Source of the DNA: Misgurnus anguillicaudatus | Lineage: Eukaryota; Chordata; Actinopteri; Cypriniformes; Cobitidae | Reading direction: 5' to 3' | Assembly: GCF_027580225.2 (NCBI RefSeq) | Contig: NC_073339.2 | Coordinates: 41,406,501 to 41,470,500, forward strand | DNA length: 64,000 bases | Part shown: positions 1 through 46,800 of the stretch, in pieces | Layout of the letters: each line of letters starts with the position of its first letter | Numbering within the stretch: position 1 is the first letter of the stretch | Notes under the pieces: model-generated | Told to the model about the DNA's origin: nothing | Seen by the model: only the letters and a program-made list of their open reading frames with translations | Database searches by the model: none | Program-made: the position numbers and the translations under genes

Positions 1-1010
1 CTGATTACACCAAAACAGACTATACATTTCTTTAAATGCTGTTTTTCCACACTATTGAATAGCTTTGGAATATATCACGTTACACTGTCAGTAGGGAGCA
101 GCATCTGATACTATCTCGTTTATACAGGCGCTGCAGCTCCCCCTTGTGTTTTTAAAGAGGTGTGCAATAGTTGGGGTGATCTAAAATCATCGCAATGTCG
201 TCAAACAATCGCGGTGAGATGATTATTTAATCATTGTGACAGCCCTAATTGGGACACTGTTTACAGACGTTTCCACACATACATTGTTTAAAAGGTCGAT
301 CGCATTTCTTCACCAAAGTTATTTAAAACAGCTTACCATCTATTTGCCGAATTGCCAACGTCCTTAGCACACCCTCTGTAAGCCTAATTTGCAAACAGAC
401 TGTTGTTTAAGACGCAGGTTTTGTTTGACGTCACCTAAGACAATATTGTTTGGTCATGAGCAACTTTGCATTTGCCACAGATGTGAAATAAAAAAATGTG
501 GACCGTGGATATGAAGTCATAACCCGCCATTGTTTACAAGTACAACATTAAGCTCGCCGCGCGGAGGTTTAGAGGTAACTTCCGCTTTCTCGCCGAATTT
601 ACCGGTATATTGGTTCTGATGTGTGAATGATGTCTTACTGGTAAAAAGACAGAACGTCACTGTGTGTGTGTGTGTGTGAACAGCACATTTTTGTATTTAC
701 TGGTAAATTCATTCGGGTAAATTCATGGTAATTTACCGAAATTACTGTGTGAAAGAGGCTATTGAGAACACACCACCATATGCAAACCTTAGCAAAAAAA
801 TGTAAGTGTGCCCCTATGCTAGTACTTCCTGTCACTGTTTGGGTTCAGAGATCAGAAGAATGCTATTTAGTGTTTGTGATGTAAACAACTACCACTTTTA
901 TTTATTTAAAATATCAATATTGTGTTTTTTTTATTTAATTGATACAGTATTGGCAAAGATATCACGGTACTCACCTGTGTTGATATTTTCTTATAGCCTA
1001 TACTCTCTTT
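1..1010. other. prkcb intron 2, no gene seen
   Basis: I looked for PKC exons 1 and 2 on the plus strand through 10235 and saw neither. Between 560 and 780 there is a mosaic of short palindromic pieces and a TG microsatellite near 660-679. Otherwise I see nothing definite. Confidence 0.6.
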
Positions 1011-1647
1011 AGCCCTATTCGAATGGGGTTCGTTTTTTTATGGGGGTAGCTGGAGTAATGTAATTTTACCACAGGACATCTGTAATACTGATGGTCAATT
1101 CGCACGGGAAAATCTCAGTAAAACATTCAGAAGTGGGAGGGTTAACTCGAATACGCAGCGTGTGACCTCCCTCGTCATTACGTGCACATTACCTTGCTTC
1201 CTGAAATCACATGTGCGAAAACACAACATGATGCAGACAAGAACAACTCGAAATCTGAGCAGAGAGGAAACAGTGTGTTTTATTTTGGTTTGTGGAGAAC
1301 GTCAGTTTCAGAAACAGTTCTGTGTGCCTTGAGAAGTGATTTTGAACTTTTTTTAAGTCTGTGTCGTGGTATGCAATACCTGACTTGCCACAGACTTGTT
1401 CCTCTGTCTAGAACAGAAAACAATTTTTGGGTATATTTATAGCTAGTCTAATTGCACTGGATTAGTATTACCTGAGGTAATTTCTCCGGACCTTTTTACA
1501 GAATCTAAAAGTCACCGTAATCTTACTGACATTGTTTGTAATGAATACTGTCAAGGAGCATTCGGATGGGACTAAAATGACTGAGAAGCTCTGATAAAAA
1601 TTAATTTACCCCATCTTCCTATGTAAAACTAATCCCGTCCGAATAGT
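1011..1647. mobile_element. Foldback element, CCTATTCGAATGGG ends
   Basis: The left end reads CCCTATTCGAATGGGG and the right end is its inverted form, CCCGTCCGAATAG. Internal segments (GTAATCTTACTG / CAGTAAAACATT) also pair loosely. No coding capacity. Boundaries are approximate and no clear target duplication was found. Confidence 0.6.
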
Positions 1648-2641
1648 ACTTTTGTCTCTCCAGTCTTTCTGCTATGGGCATCGACCAACTTTGACCAACT
1701 TTTTGAAATATTGAAGTCATTCGTTTATAGCATAGAATTGCGATACGCATATTACGGTGATTTCGGGATATTTTTCGCTCCTAATTGTGAGGTAAAGAAA
1801 ACGTAAGCATCTTTTAGTTTGCAGTAAAAGTGCACAGGGCACCCACATTACTGGGATGTTGGATGCAATGTTTAGAAATGTTACGATATGTTTTCCTTTA
1901 GCTTAAACTTTAAAGAATGGGGTTAACCACACCAAGGGCATGGGATTGGGTTCGATAGCCATTGAAAACATGGACTCGTAATTGTAAACCCATTTCCCCC
2001 TTTATAAAATTCCAGTTAAACTCATAACATCAAGGTTGCTTGGAGAGAATGAATGGGACGAAGGCCTGTAAATGCCTTCATAACCAACTGCAAGAACTTT
2101 TCTGTTATCACATCATTTGTAATGACTGGAGGGCTATAATTGAATTAATAAGAAACTTGACTTTAATTAAGATGCATGAAGCCATGGGATTTCAGACATT
2201 TCATTATGAACGTGCCAATCTTCTGCCATTTGAATATTTGTGCGCTTTGTGCAATACATGGCGTACATTGTAGTTGCTTGCAATAGCGGCTGTGTTGGGT
2301 AAGTTAATAAAAAAAAATGTCATTACTAGTTACTTATTACATCTTCAATCAATCAATTAGATTACTGTACAAATTACTCTCTCTAAAAAGTATTTAATTA
2401 CTTATTAATTACTTTTTAAACCCTATTTATTAAATAATACAAGGATAGGGTTGAAATGGCTCTAATAAATAATATAAAAGTACATCAATTATTCTGTTCC
2501 CACTTTAGGTTCCAATTGTCACTAAACTAGTGTGTTACCATAATTCTTAGTAAATTACCAACGTATTTAAAGTGAGAAGGATACATAAAAAACGCATTTT
2601 AACGTTAGACTTTAAATTTTGATTTTACTTCGAAATTTTAT

Positions 2642-2750
<109 letters not shown>

Positions 2751-3737
2751 AATAAAATATATATATACACACAAATATTTGTAATGATATTCGGGTCGTG
2801 GTTCGGTGGGTCGTTTGAAATAAAGATGCTAGTTAACTATTTTTAACAATTACTACTTTTAAAAAATGTGGGCCAGGGAGCGGGTCGGGTACACTATTTA
2901 TTTTTTATATTTTTTGCGGTCCTAGTTGCTGGCGGGTTAGTTGAAAAAGTCGGTCGGGTGCGGGTTGTTTATACATTGACCCGCGCATCACTGATATGTA
3001 TCATTTTGGTACAGATATTTGTTACCAGCATGTACCTTTGACTTACACAAATTTCCATCCTTGGGTGTAGAGGTGTATTTTTTTTTAAAGGCTACCTCCC
3101 AAATGACAGCTTTTGTCCCTTTTCTGAGAACCAATCTGCAAAAGCATACTTAGGATTAGCAACTTCATGACAATACCTTGACAAGTCATTTGTAAGTAGT
3201 AGGACAAAGTCTATTCGGGACCATTCATTTTTTTTAAAGAAATAGACAACAATTTAAAAATATCCATGATAGGTAACAAAGTTGGACATTTAACCTAAAT
3301 TAAGCTGTCACCCAACACTGTAGTACACAGTTTTGGCATGAACGTCGATCTATATAGTTCTGTTTGGTTGTTTTTGAGCTATAGGCACTTGTTCGGTCTT
3401 GTTTCTTGACATGCTGAAAATTACAGCTGTTTTGAGTAGTTTATGATGGTCTAAGTGAGACTCACACCCACATCTAGTCCTCCTTGACGAAGACAACTTT
3501 TCGATCTATATCATGTTTCATACGTGAGCGGTTGAACTTTCTAGGAAGTCAACAGGTTGGCACTTGCTCCTATGGCGAACATGTTGGAGGAACTACTGTG
3601 GGAATCATCTCCTATTGAAACACTAAAACATATGTGTGCATGTTAACTGTTATATTGCGAAGAGTTAATCGGAGCAAGACTATTAAATTGACATTTAGTG
3701 TAGGAAACCGCTCCATTCTCTTTAACCCTTAGGTCTT

Positions 3738-3750
3738 GTTGCTAGGCAAC
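3738..3750. promoter_or_regulatory. Palindromic X-box-like site
   Basis: GTTGCTAGGCAAC is a near-perfect inverted repeat of the RFX half-site (GTTGC-N3-GCAAC) inside a non-repetitive intron stretch. The motif is short enough to occur by chance. Confidence 0.3.
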
Positions 3751-5137
3751 AGCCGACAGATTTCGAAGGGAATGTCCTGGAATGTTTCTTTGGAAAAGGG
3801 GCATGGTGAGCGGAATGGAAAAGACTTGTTTACACAGAAAGGGAGATCCTTTTGCCTCAGCGTGGCTTCTGTAACTTGACCGTCTCTTTTCTGATGTCAC
3901 ACAAGCTGTACATTCCTGTGGCTGGAACGTATAGCCGTGTTTGTCAGATTGACTAGATTAACTGTGTGTGTGTGTGTGTGTGTGTATGTTTGGTTACCTC
4001 CCTAACCTCTGCCCTGTAATTGTGTTTACCTTCCCTCTTGCCTGTCAGGTCCTACAAGGTATTCAAATAGGCGGAAGATAGACATGTAGGTGTATGTTAG
4101 AGCTCTTAGCTCTTCTTCATTAGAATCAACATTTTACTTTCCTAAGAACAGACTATTATTTACGCACATTAACAGTGTACAGTAATGGAAATACTGTTGA
4201 GAGCATATCTCAAATAATCTGGTTTGAAGAGTAATGAACTTTTGATCAGCAAATCTGAGCACAGTGTGAGACTTGTAGAGATCTTTCTGTTCCTGTAGTA
4301 AAGGTCATTGGTTCAATAAATGAAGAAAAACATACTGATTTAAGAAATGAAGATACATCTAACACCTCAGAACAAGACGCAGACAATGTTCTACATTATT
4401 TTCGGGTTAATATAAAGACACCACATTTGAGTGGACATGAAGCACACTTAACCGTAAAATCACAGATCACAGCAGTTGCCGTTGAGTTGTCAACCTCATT
4501 AATAATTTGTCAAATGATGCATATTTAATAGTCTGGTTAATAATGAATGCTAGTGAGCTCCTGTGATTAAAGTCCTAAGGTCGGTAATGTCTACTTGTTG
4601 TATTTTTGCACTGTTTACATGTATTTAGTTGGTGGTGGTGTTTATTGCTGTGAAGTCTTGCTCTAAAGTGATTTTTACAATATATTAAAACTTTAAATAT
4701 TGTATTCTTGCATAAGACGTCATCCGATACATTGTACTTATAGTGCACGTACGTGTTCTGGGGTAAGTTTGGGGTCAAGAGTGTAATTACATACTGATAC
4801 CATAAACGTAAGTACAATGTAACTATTTACGTATATGTTTTTCTTGCGTTACACCATGTCCTAACTATATGCGACGCAGTATGATTCCAACGATGGGCAA
4901 TTTGTCTGTCCATACTTAATGCGATAAAGGGGTGCAGCGCGACATAGCCAATCACAAATCACAGCCAATCAGAACAGTTTTGCTTTGTTTAAGTTTTGTA
5001 TCGCACTGCAGCTGAGGAGCGCACACACACAGACAGTTGCATCTGTCTGGTTTTTATGGTTTTCTTTGGCAACTTAAAGGATTTGTTATATATATAATCT
5101 AAAATTAATCTCTCCTCATCCATGTTTGATGAGTAAC

Positions 5138-5990
5138 GGGATAGTTCACCCAAAAATAATGTCATTAATGACTCACCCTCATGTCGTTCCAAACTCGTAA
5201 GACCTCTGTTCATCTTCGGAAACAGAGTTTGGGATGTTTTGGGTTTAGGCGGAGAGCTTGTTGACCCTTCGTTGGGGGTCTATGTGCGGTTTGCTGTCCA
5301 TGTCCAGAAGGGTAGTGGGAACATCATCAAGGTGGTCCATGTGGCGTCGGTGGGTCGGTTGGAATGTGTCGAAGCATCGAAAATAAATTTTGGTCCAAAA
5401 ATAACAAAAAATTCTACTTTATTTAGCATTGTCTTCTCTTCCACGTCTGTTGTGAAGCGCATGCGCGAAACTTAAGTCACGTGACTGCAGTGACGCGGAT
5501 GACGTGTTATCCTCAGACATGTTTGCGAAGTTTTTTTTCAAACTCACAGCGTCTCCCGCAGACTGTAAACGAAGCCCAGGCGCACACAAAAAAAACAGCT
5601 GGGGCGCACCAGATAACACGTCAGCCGTGTCACTGCAGTCACGTGACTTTAGTCTCGCGCATGCGCATCACAACAGAGGCGGAAGAGAAGACAATGCTAA
5701 ATAAAGTCGTAATTTTTGTTATTTTTGGACCAAAATGTATTTTCGATGCTTCAACACATTCTTACTAACCCACTGATGTCACATGGACTACTTTAATGAT
5801 GTTTTATTACCTTTCTGGACATGGACAGTATACTGTACATAGATTTTCAATGAAGGGTCAAGAAGCGCTCAGACTAAATATAAAACATCTTAAACTGTGT
5901 TCCGAAGATGAATGGAGGTCTTACGAGTTTGAAACGACATGAGGTTGAGTCATTAGTGACATTATTTTAATTTTTCGGTGAACTATACCT
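5138..5990. mobile_element. Foldback element, GGGATAGTTCACCC family, full length
   Basis: Arms of about 350 bp in inverted orientation: GGGATAGTTCACCC, then a block with TCATGTCGTTCCAAACTCG and AAATAAATTTTGGTCCAAA, mirrored on the right up to CTATACCT before TTAA. The central part contains two copies of a CpG-rich 70-bp block. Non-autonomous. A truncated relative is at 62546. Confidence 0.85.
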
Positions 5991-7867
5991 TTAATATTCA
6001 TAATGCGCAGAACTTTCATTGAATGAGATCTCCGTATAGCTGGAGCTGTCAGCCACGACATTGTGGAAATAGAAATCGTTTCTAAAATAAAAATGTCGAG
6101 GCATCGCATCACAGGTCCTATTGAAGGTCTGGGAATCATGGCCGAGGACCGCCCAAGAGGCCATATGACTGGCACAAAAGCAACCAATCATGTTTCACTT
6201 TGTGTTTAGGAGCTTGGAGATGTTGCCACAATAACAGACCGGTGTGCAGCCATCCTTCATGAACGTCTCTAAAGTTTATAACAACAATAGCAAACACATT
6301 ATAATACCTGCCATAACAGAAGATGACTACGAAATCTGCTCAAGTGTTTTCAAAAAAGTGTTTTAAATGCATCAGACATTCACCCAACGGTTTGTGGGTG
6401 AGACTATTCTTGGGTTATTAGACTCTTACTATAAATTGAGTCCTAGAGTTTTAGTATAGATGATGCATGAGTATGTGGGTCGAAAAAGCTACTAACAAAT
6501 CCAGGGACTTCCTATATTTCTTTGCAATCCATGTATTCTGTTGCAAAGGCTCTGTATTTAGTGTTTCATGGTGTCGAGGAAATGGACCTTATTATTGAAT
6601 CTTTAGTTTTCAACAACAAATGTTGATGTTAAGCAGTTGATTATTGGCTTTAGCTTTCAGATACATTCACATTGTTAAGCAGATTATCGATGCACAGTCT
6701 GTTCATTGACAGTGTATTGCACGCTAAACTAGAAAGCACTTTCTCAAACTGGCAAGCTGTAATCTAATCTGAGTTTTCACAACATCAGGAAGTGTAAAAA
6801 AAAAACAAAGTCCACAGACACAATGTGGTAACAAGATACTGTAGCTGGTTGATGCAATAAGTTTGAAAACAGTTGAAATAATTACTGGGTTTGCCAATGT
6901 TTCCTAGGTTAACACTAAGTTTATATTTTGAGTTTTTTTTTTAAGGCACATGTACTTTCCTAGTACATTGTATTTGTTCCTACTGTAAGTGGTACAGCAT
7001 GGCACCGTCAATGATAAGATCATGGCTTCAATTCCTAGGTCGCACACTTTGTGCTTGTACCATCTGAACAATCATAAATCACCCTAAAAGACACGTAAAA
7101 CAAAATGAATTGTGTCTTTTCCTGTGTACACGGGCATGGACTACATCATTTCCCATTCAGCCCAATGTTTGGCTACATGAGTTGAGTGGAAGGAATTCAT
7201 CTGGCAAACAATTAGGAGCAATGGTTTCAAGATGTAGATTTATAAGTAGGCACGTGGAAGTGAAAACCCTGACCTGTGCATTGCTTGTACCATAAGTTCA
7301 GCTACAGGAACTTCAAAAGGATCCCCAAGGGGGAAGTATAGTCAAATTTGTACAAATGGTATGGTATGTCACAATACTGCTCTACAAAGGCAAAAGGCAG
7401 TAACTTTGTTTTTGGCCGAAAATCAATTTATTGATATTTTGGGACATTCAAGACCTCCTTTATCATTTGGAGAAGTATATTGATTTAATTGCATTGTTTT
7501 TCAAAAACTATCAAGAAGAAAATGACTGACAACTAAGTCACTAAAAAGTCTAAACTAAAGAGTAATTTTCACACACCAGTGAGTTATGTTTTTTTGCCTT
7601 CGTTTGGCAGAATAAATGCAAAATGAAACCACACTAGAATACGTTCGTCATAATGTGTTTATTGAAAATGTGTTATATGATCACAGCTTTATGTTTGTAT
7701 GCAAAGTCAAAATGGAGACTTGAGTAGCGTAAATGTGGGTGTGATTTAATCTATACGTTTCTATTACAAAATCATTTTTGATGTATTTGAACTAAAGCTA
7801 CATTTAAAATGTATAAGGTTCCCTTGCATTTTATTTCTGTAGCTTCTTATCTTTACAAAAATAATAT
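5991..7867. other. prkcb intron 2, nothing recognised
   Basis: AT-rich intron with no exon, RNA gene or clear transposon end that I can support. Confidence 0.5.
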
Positions 7868-7909
7868 CACAAGCATTTACATTTATGCACAGTGTTGGGG
7901 TAACGCATT

Positions 7910-8569
7910 TAGAGCTGCCTAACGATTAGTTGCGACTAATCGTTTGCGGAATAAAAGTTTTTGTTTACATATTAAATATGTGTGTAATGTGTATAATATT
8001 TACATTATATTTACAATATATACATGCATGTATATATTAGGGATGCTTAACGATTAATCGTGATTAATCTATAGCAGAATAAAAGTTTTTGTTTACATCA
8101 TATATGTGTGTAAACTGTGTATAACAAATATATAAGTATATTTATATATAATATTAATTATACATAAATATACAAATGTATATACACATGTAAACATTTC
8201 TTAAATATATACATGAATGTGTGTGCATTTATTTATACAAAGTTATTATACACAGTTCACACATATATGATGTAAACAAAAACTTTTTTCTGCTATAGAT
8301 TAACCGCGATTAATCGTTAAGCATCCCTAGTATATATTTAAGAAATATTTGCATGGGTATAAACATTTGTATATTTAAATATAATTTATATATACTAATA
8401 TATATCAATATATTTTTCCCTAAAATTATACATACATGTGTTTGTATTTATGTATATATAATTAATTCGTTACATTTATATATACACAATATTTGTTGAC
8501 ATATTGTGTATAATAATTATGTAAACAAAAACTTTTATTCTACAAACAAATAGTCGTTTGGCAGCCCTA
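7910..8569. mobile_element. Middle hAT-type element (TAGRGCTGCC ends)
   Basis: TAGAGCTGCC...GGCAGCCCTA termini, flanked by AACGCATT on both sides (7902-7909, 8570-8577), inserted in the outer element. Subterminal inverted repeats include GATTAGTTGCGACTAATCG and AAAAGTTTTTGTTTAC. Confidence 0.85.
8038..8329. mobile_element. Inner hAT-type element (TAGGGATGCTTAACG ends)
   Basis: 292 bp, almost fully palindromic, starting TAGGGATGCTTAACGATTAA and ending in its inverted form. Perfect 8-bp duplication GTATATAT at 8030-8037 and 8330-8337. Its subterminal AAAAGTTTTTGTTTAC matches the middle element, so the two are related families. Confidence 0.88.
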
Positions 8570-9200
8570 AACGCATTACAAGTAACGCGCATTATGTAAT
8601 AATATTACATTTTTGAAGTAACGAGTAAAGTAACGCATTACTTTATAAATGTACACATTAATATCTAAGTTACTTTTTTTTAAAAAGTAATATGAGTTAG
8701 TTTTCAATTTAATTAATTGAATTTAAAAATAAAATAATGTATTGAATTAAACTGAACATATTAACGTAGAATTACGCAGGCTGTACGCCTGAGCGGGAAC
8801 AGAAACGGAGATGGCAGGCCAGAGCTTGACATTTTTGCGATCATAAAAAACACCAGCAAGCCTGAAAGAGATCAAGCCTCAGCCAAATTAGCAAAAGTAA
8901 TGCGTAAGTAACTTAAAAGTAACGTAAGCATTACTTTCCATGAAAAGTAACTAAGTAACGCAATTAGTTACTTTTTTGGGGAGTAACTTAATATTGTAAT
9001 GCATTACTTTTAAAAGATACTTTCCCCAACACTGTTTATGCATATGGTAGGCGATTTTTATCTAAAGTGACCCACAGTTTATTTACGGAAAACATTTTAT
9101 CATGTGTGCGCCGTGTTGTGGAAACGATCACCTTTGCGTTGCTAATGCAATGCATAACCAATTGATTTACTCAGAGAAACCACATACATGCATATATTTT

Positions 9201-9605
9201 GGACATCTCCCAAATCAAACACACTGGGTTATTAAAGTCATTAAAACTTTATAGAGTACTCAAAGACCTGAAATGGGTGTCAAGTAGGGAGACCTGTATT
9301 TCAGCTACTGTACAGCTTAACATGGAAGTGGATTATTATTGCATTTGTGTTTACTTTATTGTTCTTATATAGGGCAACTATCATAATACTTTCATAACAT
9401 ATTAGTAATTTCTTTACATTTACATCAGACAGATGCTTTTATCTTAAGCAATACGTTTTATCAGCATGTGTGTGGGAATCGAAACCCATGACCTTTGCGC
9501 TGCTAACACAATTTTCTACCAACTAATCTACAGGAACATTGCTCTAATCTGCTCTATTAGTAAAGGACCTAAAAACTATGTGAAAAGGGAGATAAGGGAT
9601 CTTAA
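9201..9605. mobile_element. SINE-like fragment, minus orientation
   Basis: 9418-9545 carries CAGATGCTTTTATC and a reversed tRNA-like segment with GAATCGAAACCCATGACC (inverse of a B box). The rest is unremarkable intron. Confidence 0.5.
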
Positions 9606-9835
9606 AGGGATAGTTCACCCAAAAATGGAAATTCTGTCACCATTTACTCAGTTGTGTTGTTACAAACCTGTATAAATTTCAACACAAATGAAGATATTTT
9701 GAGAAATGTTTATAAACAAACCAATCAGAAGCACCATTGACTTACATAGTATTCTTTTTTCTTACTATGGAAGTCAATGGGGCTTCTAATCGGATTGGTT
9801 ACATCGGTTTGTAAATTTATACAGGTCAATATAAG
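9606..9835. mobile_element. TTAA foldback element, right end lost
   Basis: Starts TTAA|AGGGATAGTTCACCC and contains CTATGGAAGTCAATGGGG with its inverse. The distal arm stops at about 9835 without the mirrored end. Same family as 36719-37033. Confidence 0.75.
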
Positions 9836-10235
9836 AGTGACTGTCTGACCCAAAGGTTCATATCTAAACCCTAAACCACACGTATAAATGCCTTTTTTTC
9901 ATACAAACAAAACTTCAAACCAAGCAAAAAAGGTTATTTTGATTAAATTTCACTTTTTTAACCATCTGTTGTAGTTGCCTTTAACTAGCCGTTCGCAGGG
10001 TAATTTTTAGTAGATGTTTGACATCTTAAATTCAAACAGGTGTCCAAGCTGACAAAGCACAGATATATGGACATATTTTATTTAGTATGTAAATTATTTT
10101 TGTATTGATATCTTAATTTTTTGCATAAAGTATTATTTGCTTAATAAGCAATAAGTTGGTTTGTGCACATTTTTACATTTGGTAGTAATAGTGTCTGGCC
10201 TCTAACAGTACTATTCATCTTTGTTTCTCTTCCAG
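9836..10235. other. End of prkcb intron 2
   Basis: AT-rich, ending in the pyrimidine tract TTTGTTTCTCTTCCAG of the exon 3 acceptor. No other feature seen. Confidence 0.6.
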
Positions 10236-43838
<33,603 letters not shown>

Positions 43839-45854
43839 CCCCAAACCGACTTATCAACCGTTCAGATTATATGAAGGGAGGAAAGCTACCCAGAATGCAT
43901 TATTTTGTCCTTGTGCATCTTGATTTTCCTCTCTTCTCATTTAAAAAAAAGGTCCAGACCCTGTATGATCATATACAGAACCAAACCAGCACTACTCAGT
44001 CTAAACAAAGTTCTCAGAAACTCTGAATCGAACGATAAAAGAGCGTATTCATAGTCTCCATGAGAATGCCACGTGTTTTCATCTCCATGAGAATTATCCT
44101 ACCTCTTTTCTTTATACATGTCTCCATATATTTAGTCTTGCTTTTCTAGCAGTCCCAAACAAAGTGCAAGCACGGCTAATCTGAAATTGCTTAGAGAGAT
44201 CTAATGGCATAAAGACAAGCTAGAGCCCAAATGAAAGAAAAGCAAATGGCCATTAACTTGAACCACACGCATGTTTGTGAGTTTTGCGTGTAATTGTCTT
44301 GTTGCTAGATTCCAGTGATTCCGGTTTGCTGGAGATTCCCGGCAGTAGCTTGCATTAGCACATCATCAAAGCAATTAAATAATGGCATAGTGGCTTTAGT
44401 TTGCCACAGGCATGATGGTTCCTGTTCATGAGACGATCCTAAAAATATTTATGTATAATTCTTAATATCTTAAGGGAACAATGTGGGCTCTCAGGCTCTC
44501 TTATGTTGCATTAATGAAGCTTTTAGAAAGTCAATTTGTAAAAAAAACGGATGGTTTTAATAGTGTCGAAGGCCTGTTGCTTGTTTGTCATCTTTAAACC
44601 TAGCAATTTCAACAACCAAGGTATGGGCCAATGACATGATTTATGATGCATATTTTTCTGTCCGGGGGCATTATTTACTATAAAAGTAACTTGATACATT
44701 TATGACGTGTCACTTTATTTTACAAAACCTATACAATGACAGTATTTTTTATAATTGCTACTCATTTTTTGTTTGTTATCTAAAAAATGTAAAATGGCGG
44801 CAGGGCAACTGTCCATACAAATGAGCAGTTTAAGACAACTCAAAATCAAAACAAGTTCATTTTTCATTATTTTATGTTCGAAATCTTTCCTATTATTTCA
44901 CGAATATCAGTAGTTGTTTGGATGTAAGGATAATTTAAAAAACATGTGTTTGACAATTTGGATGTTCTCAAATGTCAGTGTAGTACAACCGCAATGAGTA
45001 TAAATACTAAACATGATGTCTCATCATCCGTTAAACTCCAGGTGCTCTTTATGGCTGAATGAAAGTTTGTAGATTTCTCTAAAATACTGAAAAAAATGCC
45101 ACTTTAATGTTATGGGTAGGCTGGTTCACATTCTGTGTCAGGTGGTACAACCAATGAAAAGCTAGAAAAAAATGCTATTTTATCGATCACATTTTAATTG
45201 TAAATTTAAAAGTATATTTATGAATTTAATATCACATGCAAAACCTTATACCACCAGCATCCAACTAGAAGTCTTTTAAATGTAAATTCATTGCAGAGGT
45301 CAGGTGGTGCAACCAGAAAGTCAAAGTGAGCAGCTGCTATGAATGCCCCATTAAGCTAAATAATTTTAAGCTATAACTTACATAATAATTTTAGTTTTAA
45401 TAAATGCAAGGTCGTCTATATTTGTTTTATTATTGTTCTTAAATTTATTGGACACTATCAAATAAACAAACAATTAGCATGACACAGGGAGCACATTAAA
45501 ACTTATCTGGCAAATGGACAATAATTGGTTATACCACCTGACATTTTCTTTGAATGAGGATATCAAAAATATTGTGAAAAAAATTAATTTAAATGTACTG
45601 AAATGTTTTCTGGTTTACAAAACGTTAAATGCATTGTTCCTGACTCAAAAATATGCATTACATATTTTTTTTTAAAAATCGGTTTTAGGAGCTTTTTTTT
45701 GTTATTGACCTGTATGTCGATCATTGAAGCACAGATATTAATAGTCGTAAATAAGTCATAATAAACAAATGCATGCTATTTGTAAGAGCATCACACCACT
45801 GTTTAATCACAATTATTTGTTAATTCATAGTGCAATCTGCATTATCCCCTATAC
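43839..45854. other. beta-II 3' UTR and downstream
   Basis: The start of this stretch should be 3' UTR. ATTAAA at 44374 and AATAAA at 45461 are possible poly(A) signals. 45138-45540 carries CAGGTGGTACAACC, CAGGTGGTGCAACC and an inverse copy GGTTATACCACCTGAC, suggesting an old foldback element. Confidence 0.4.
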
Positions 45855-46141
45855 AGTGGGTGAATTAAGTATTGGACACGTCACCATTTTTCTCAGTAAA
45901 TATATTTTCAAAGGTGCTATTGACAGTTTTTACCAATTTTAATTACTGATAGTTTTCAGCTGTTTTTTTCTTGGCTTTTTTATGCCTTTTTGCACCTCCC
46001 TTTCTTCTTCCTCCCTGTGTCATTTCACATTATTACATATAACTTAATTTTTGAACTTATTTGTTTTGATTTCTTTGTACGTATGGATTACTTGGGTTGT
46101 TACCAACATCTGGTGAAAATTTCATGTCAATAGCACATTTG
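45855..46141. mobile_element. Tc1-like element remnant
   Basis: The left end TACAGTGGGTGAATTAAGTA is typical of a Tc1-like family. The interior runs into an inverted piece with GGTTGTTACCAACATCTGGT. No right end. Confidence 0.6.
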
Positions 46142-46616
46142 GATACACACACACACACACATATTTATATATAATGACAAATAAAATTATATAAATGTTT
46201 GCTCAGGTAAGTCAGGATAATATTTCTCTGAGTGCACAGAATAAGCATTATAATTCAGATTTATGGTATTCAAAATTATTAAACTTATATAGATATCTTA
46301 CATTATTGCATAGACAATAAATTTATAATCAATCAATGAACCTCACAAGAAAAAATGTATGCACATTCTATCTTCATTGTGTTTTTAAAAAATAGTTTTA
46401 ACTTTTGAAATATATATATGGGTCACAATCCAATACTGATCGGCAATTTAATAGTTGAAATATACATGAAAAATTAAATCTCTGAAAGGAATTAAGGAAA
46501 AATGATTGCCCATTTATGATGGCAACTATATGACCAACTAACTTGGTCATTTTTTTTTGACAATGATGTTACAGAAGTTGTGCAATCTGAAGATGACAGT
46601 ACATCAAAAATGCAGT

Positions 46617-46800
46617 GGTGTGAAAAAAAGTGTTGTGCCGGACCCCCTCCAGACATCTTATGTTTTTTTGCATATTTGTCACACTTTAATGTTTCAGATC
46701 ACCAAACAAATTTAAATATTCGTTAAAGATAACACAAGTGAACACAACATGCAGTTTTTAAGGTTTTTATTATTAAGGGATTCATATAAGCCCAACAAAA
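46617..46800. mobile_element. Second Tc1-like remnant
   Basis: GTGTGAAAAAAAGTGTTGTG, ACACTTTAATGTTTCAGATC and AACACAACATGCAGTTTTTA resemble the end region of a fish Tc1-like family. Truncated on the right. Confidence 0.5.

Larger units (their letters stand above)
7890..9034. mobile_element. Outer hAT-type element (CAGTGTTGGGG ends)
   Basis: CAGTGTTGGGG at the left and its inverted form CCCCAACACTG at the right, flanked by the perfect 8-bp duplication TTTATGCA (7882-7889, 9035-9042). The interior repeats AGTAACG / GTTACTT units. No transposase. It holds the next two elements. Confidence 0.88.
7868..9200. mobile_element. Old SINE/LINE-tail-like repeat split by hAT insertion
   Basis: ACATTTATGCA before 7890 continues after 9042 as TATGGTAGGCGATTTTTATC, then a region resembling a reversed tRNA-like head (TTTGCGTTGCTAATGCAATG). 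The same layout occurs at 9418-9545 and 20803-20945. The middle is replaced by the nested elements below. Confidence 0.6.
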
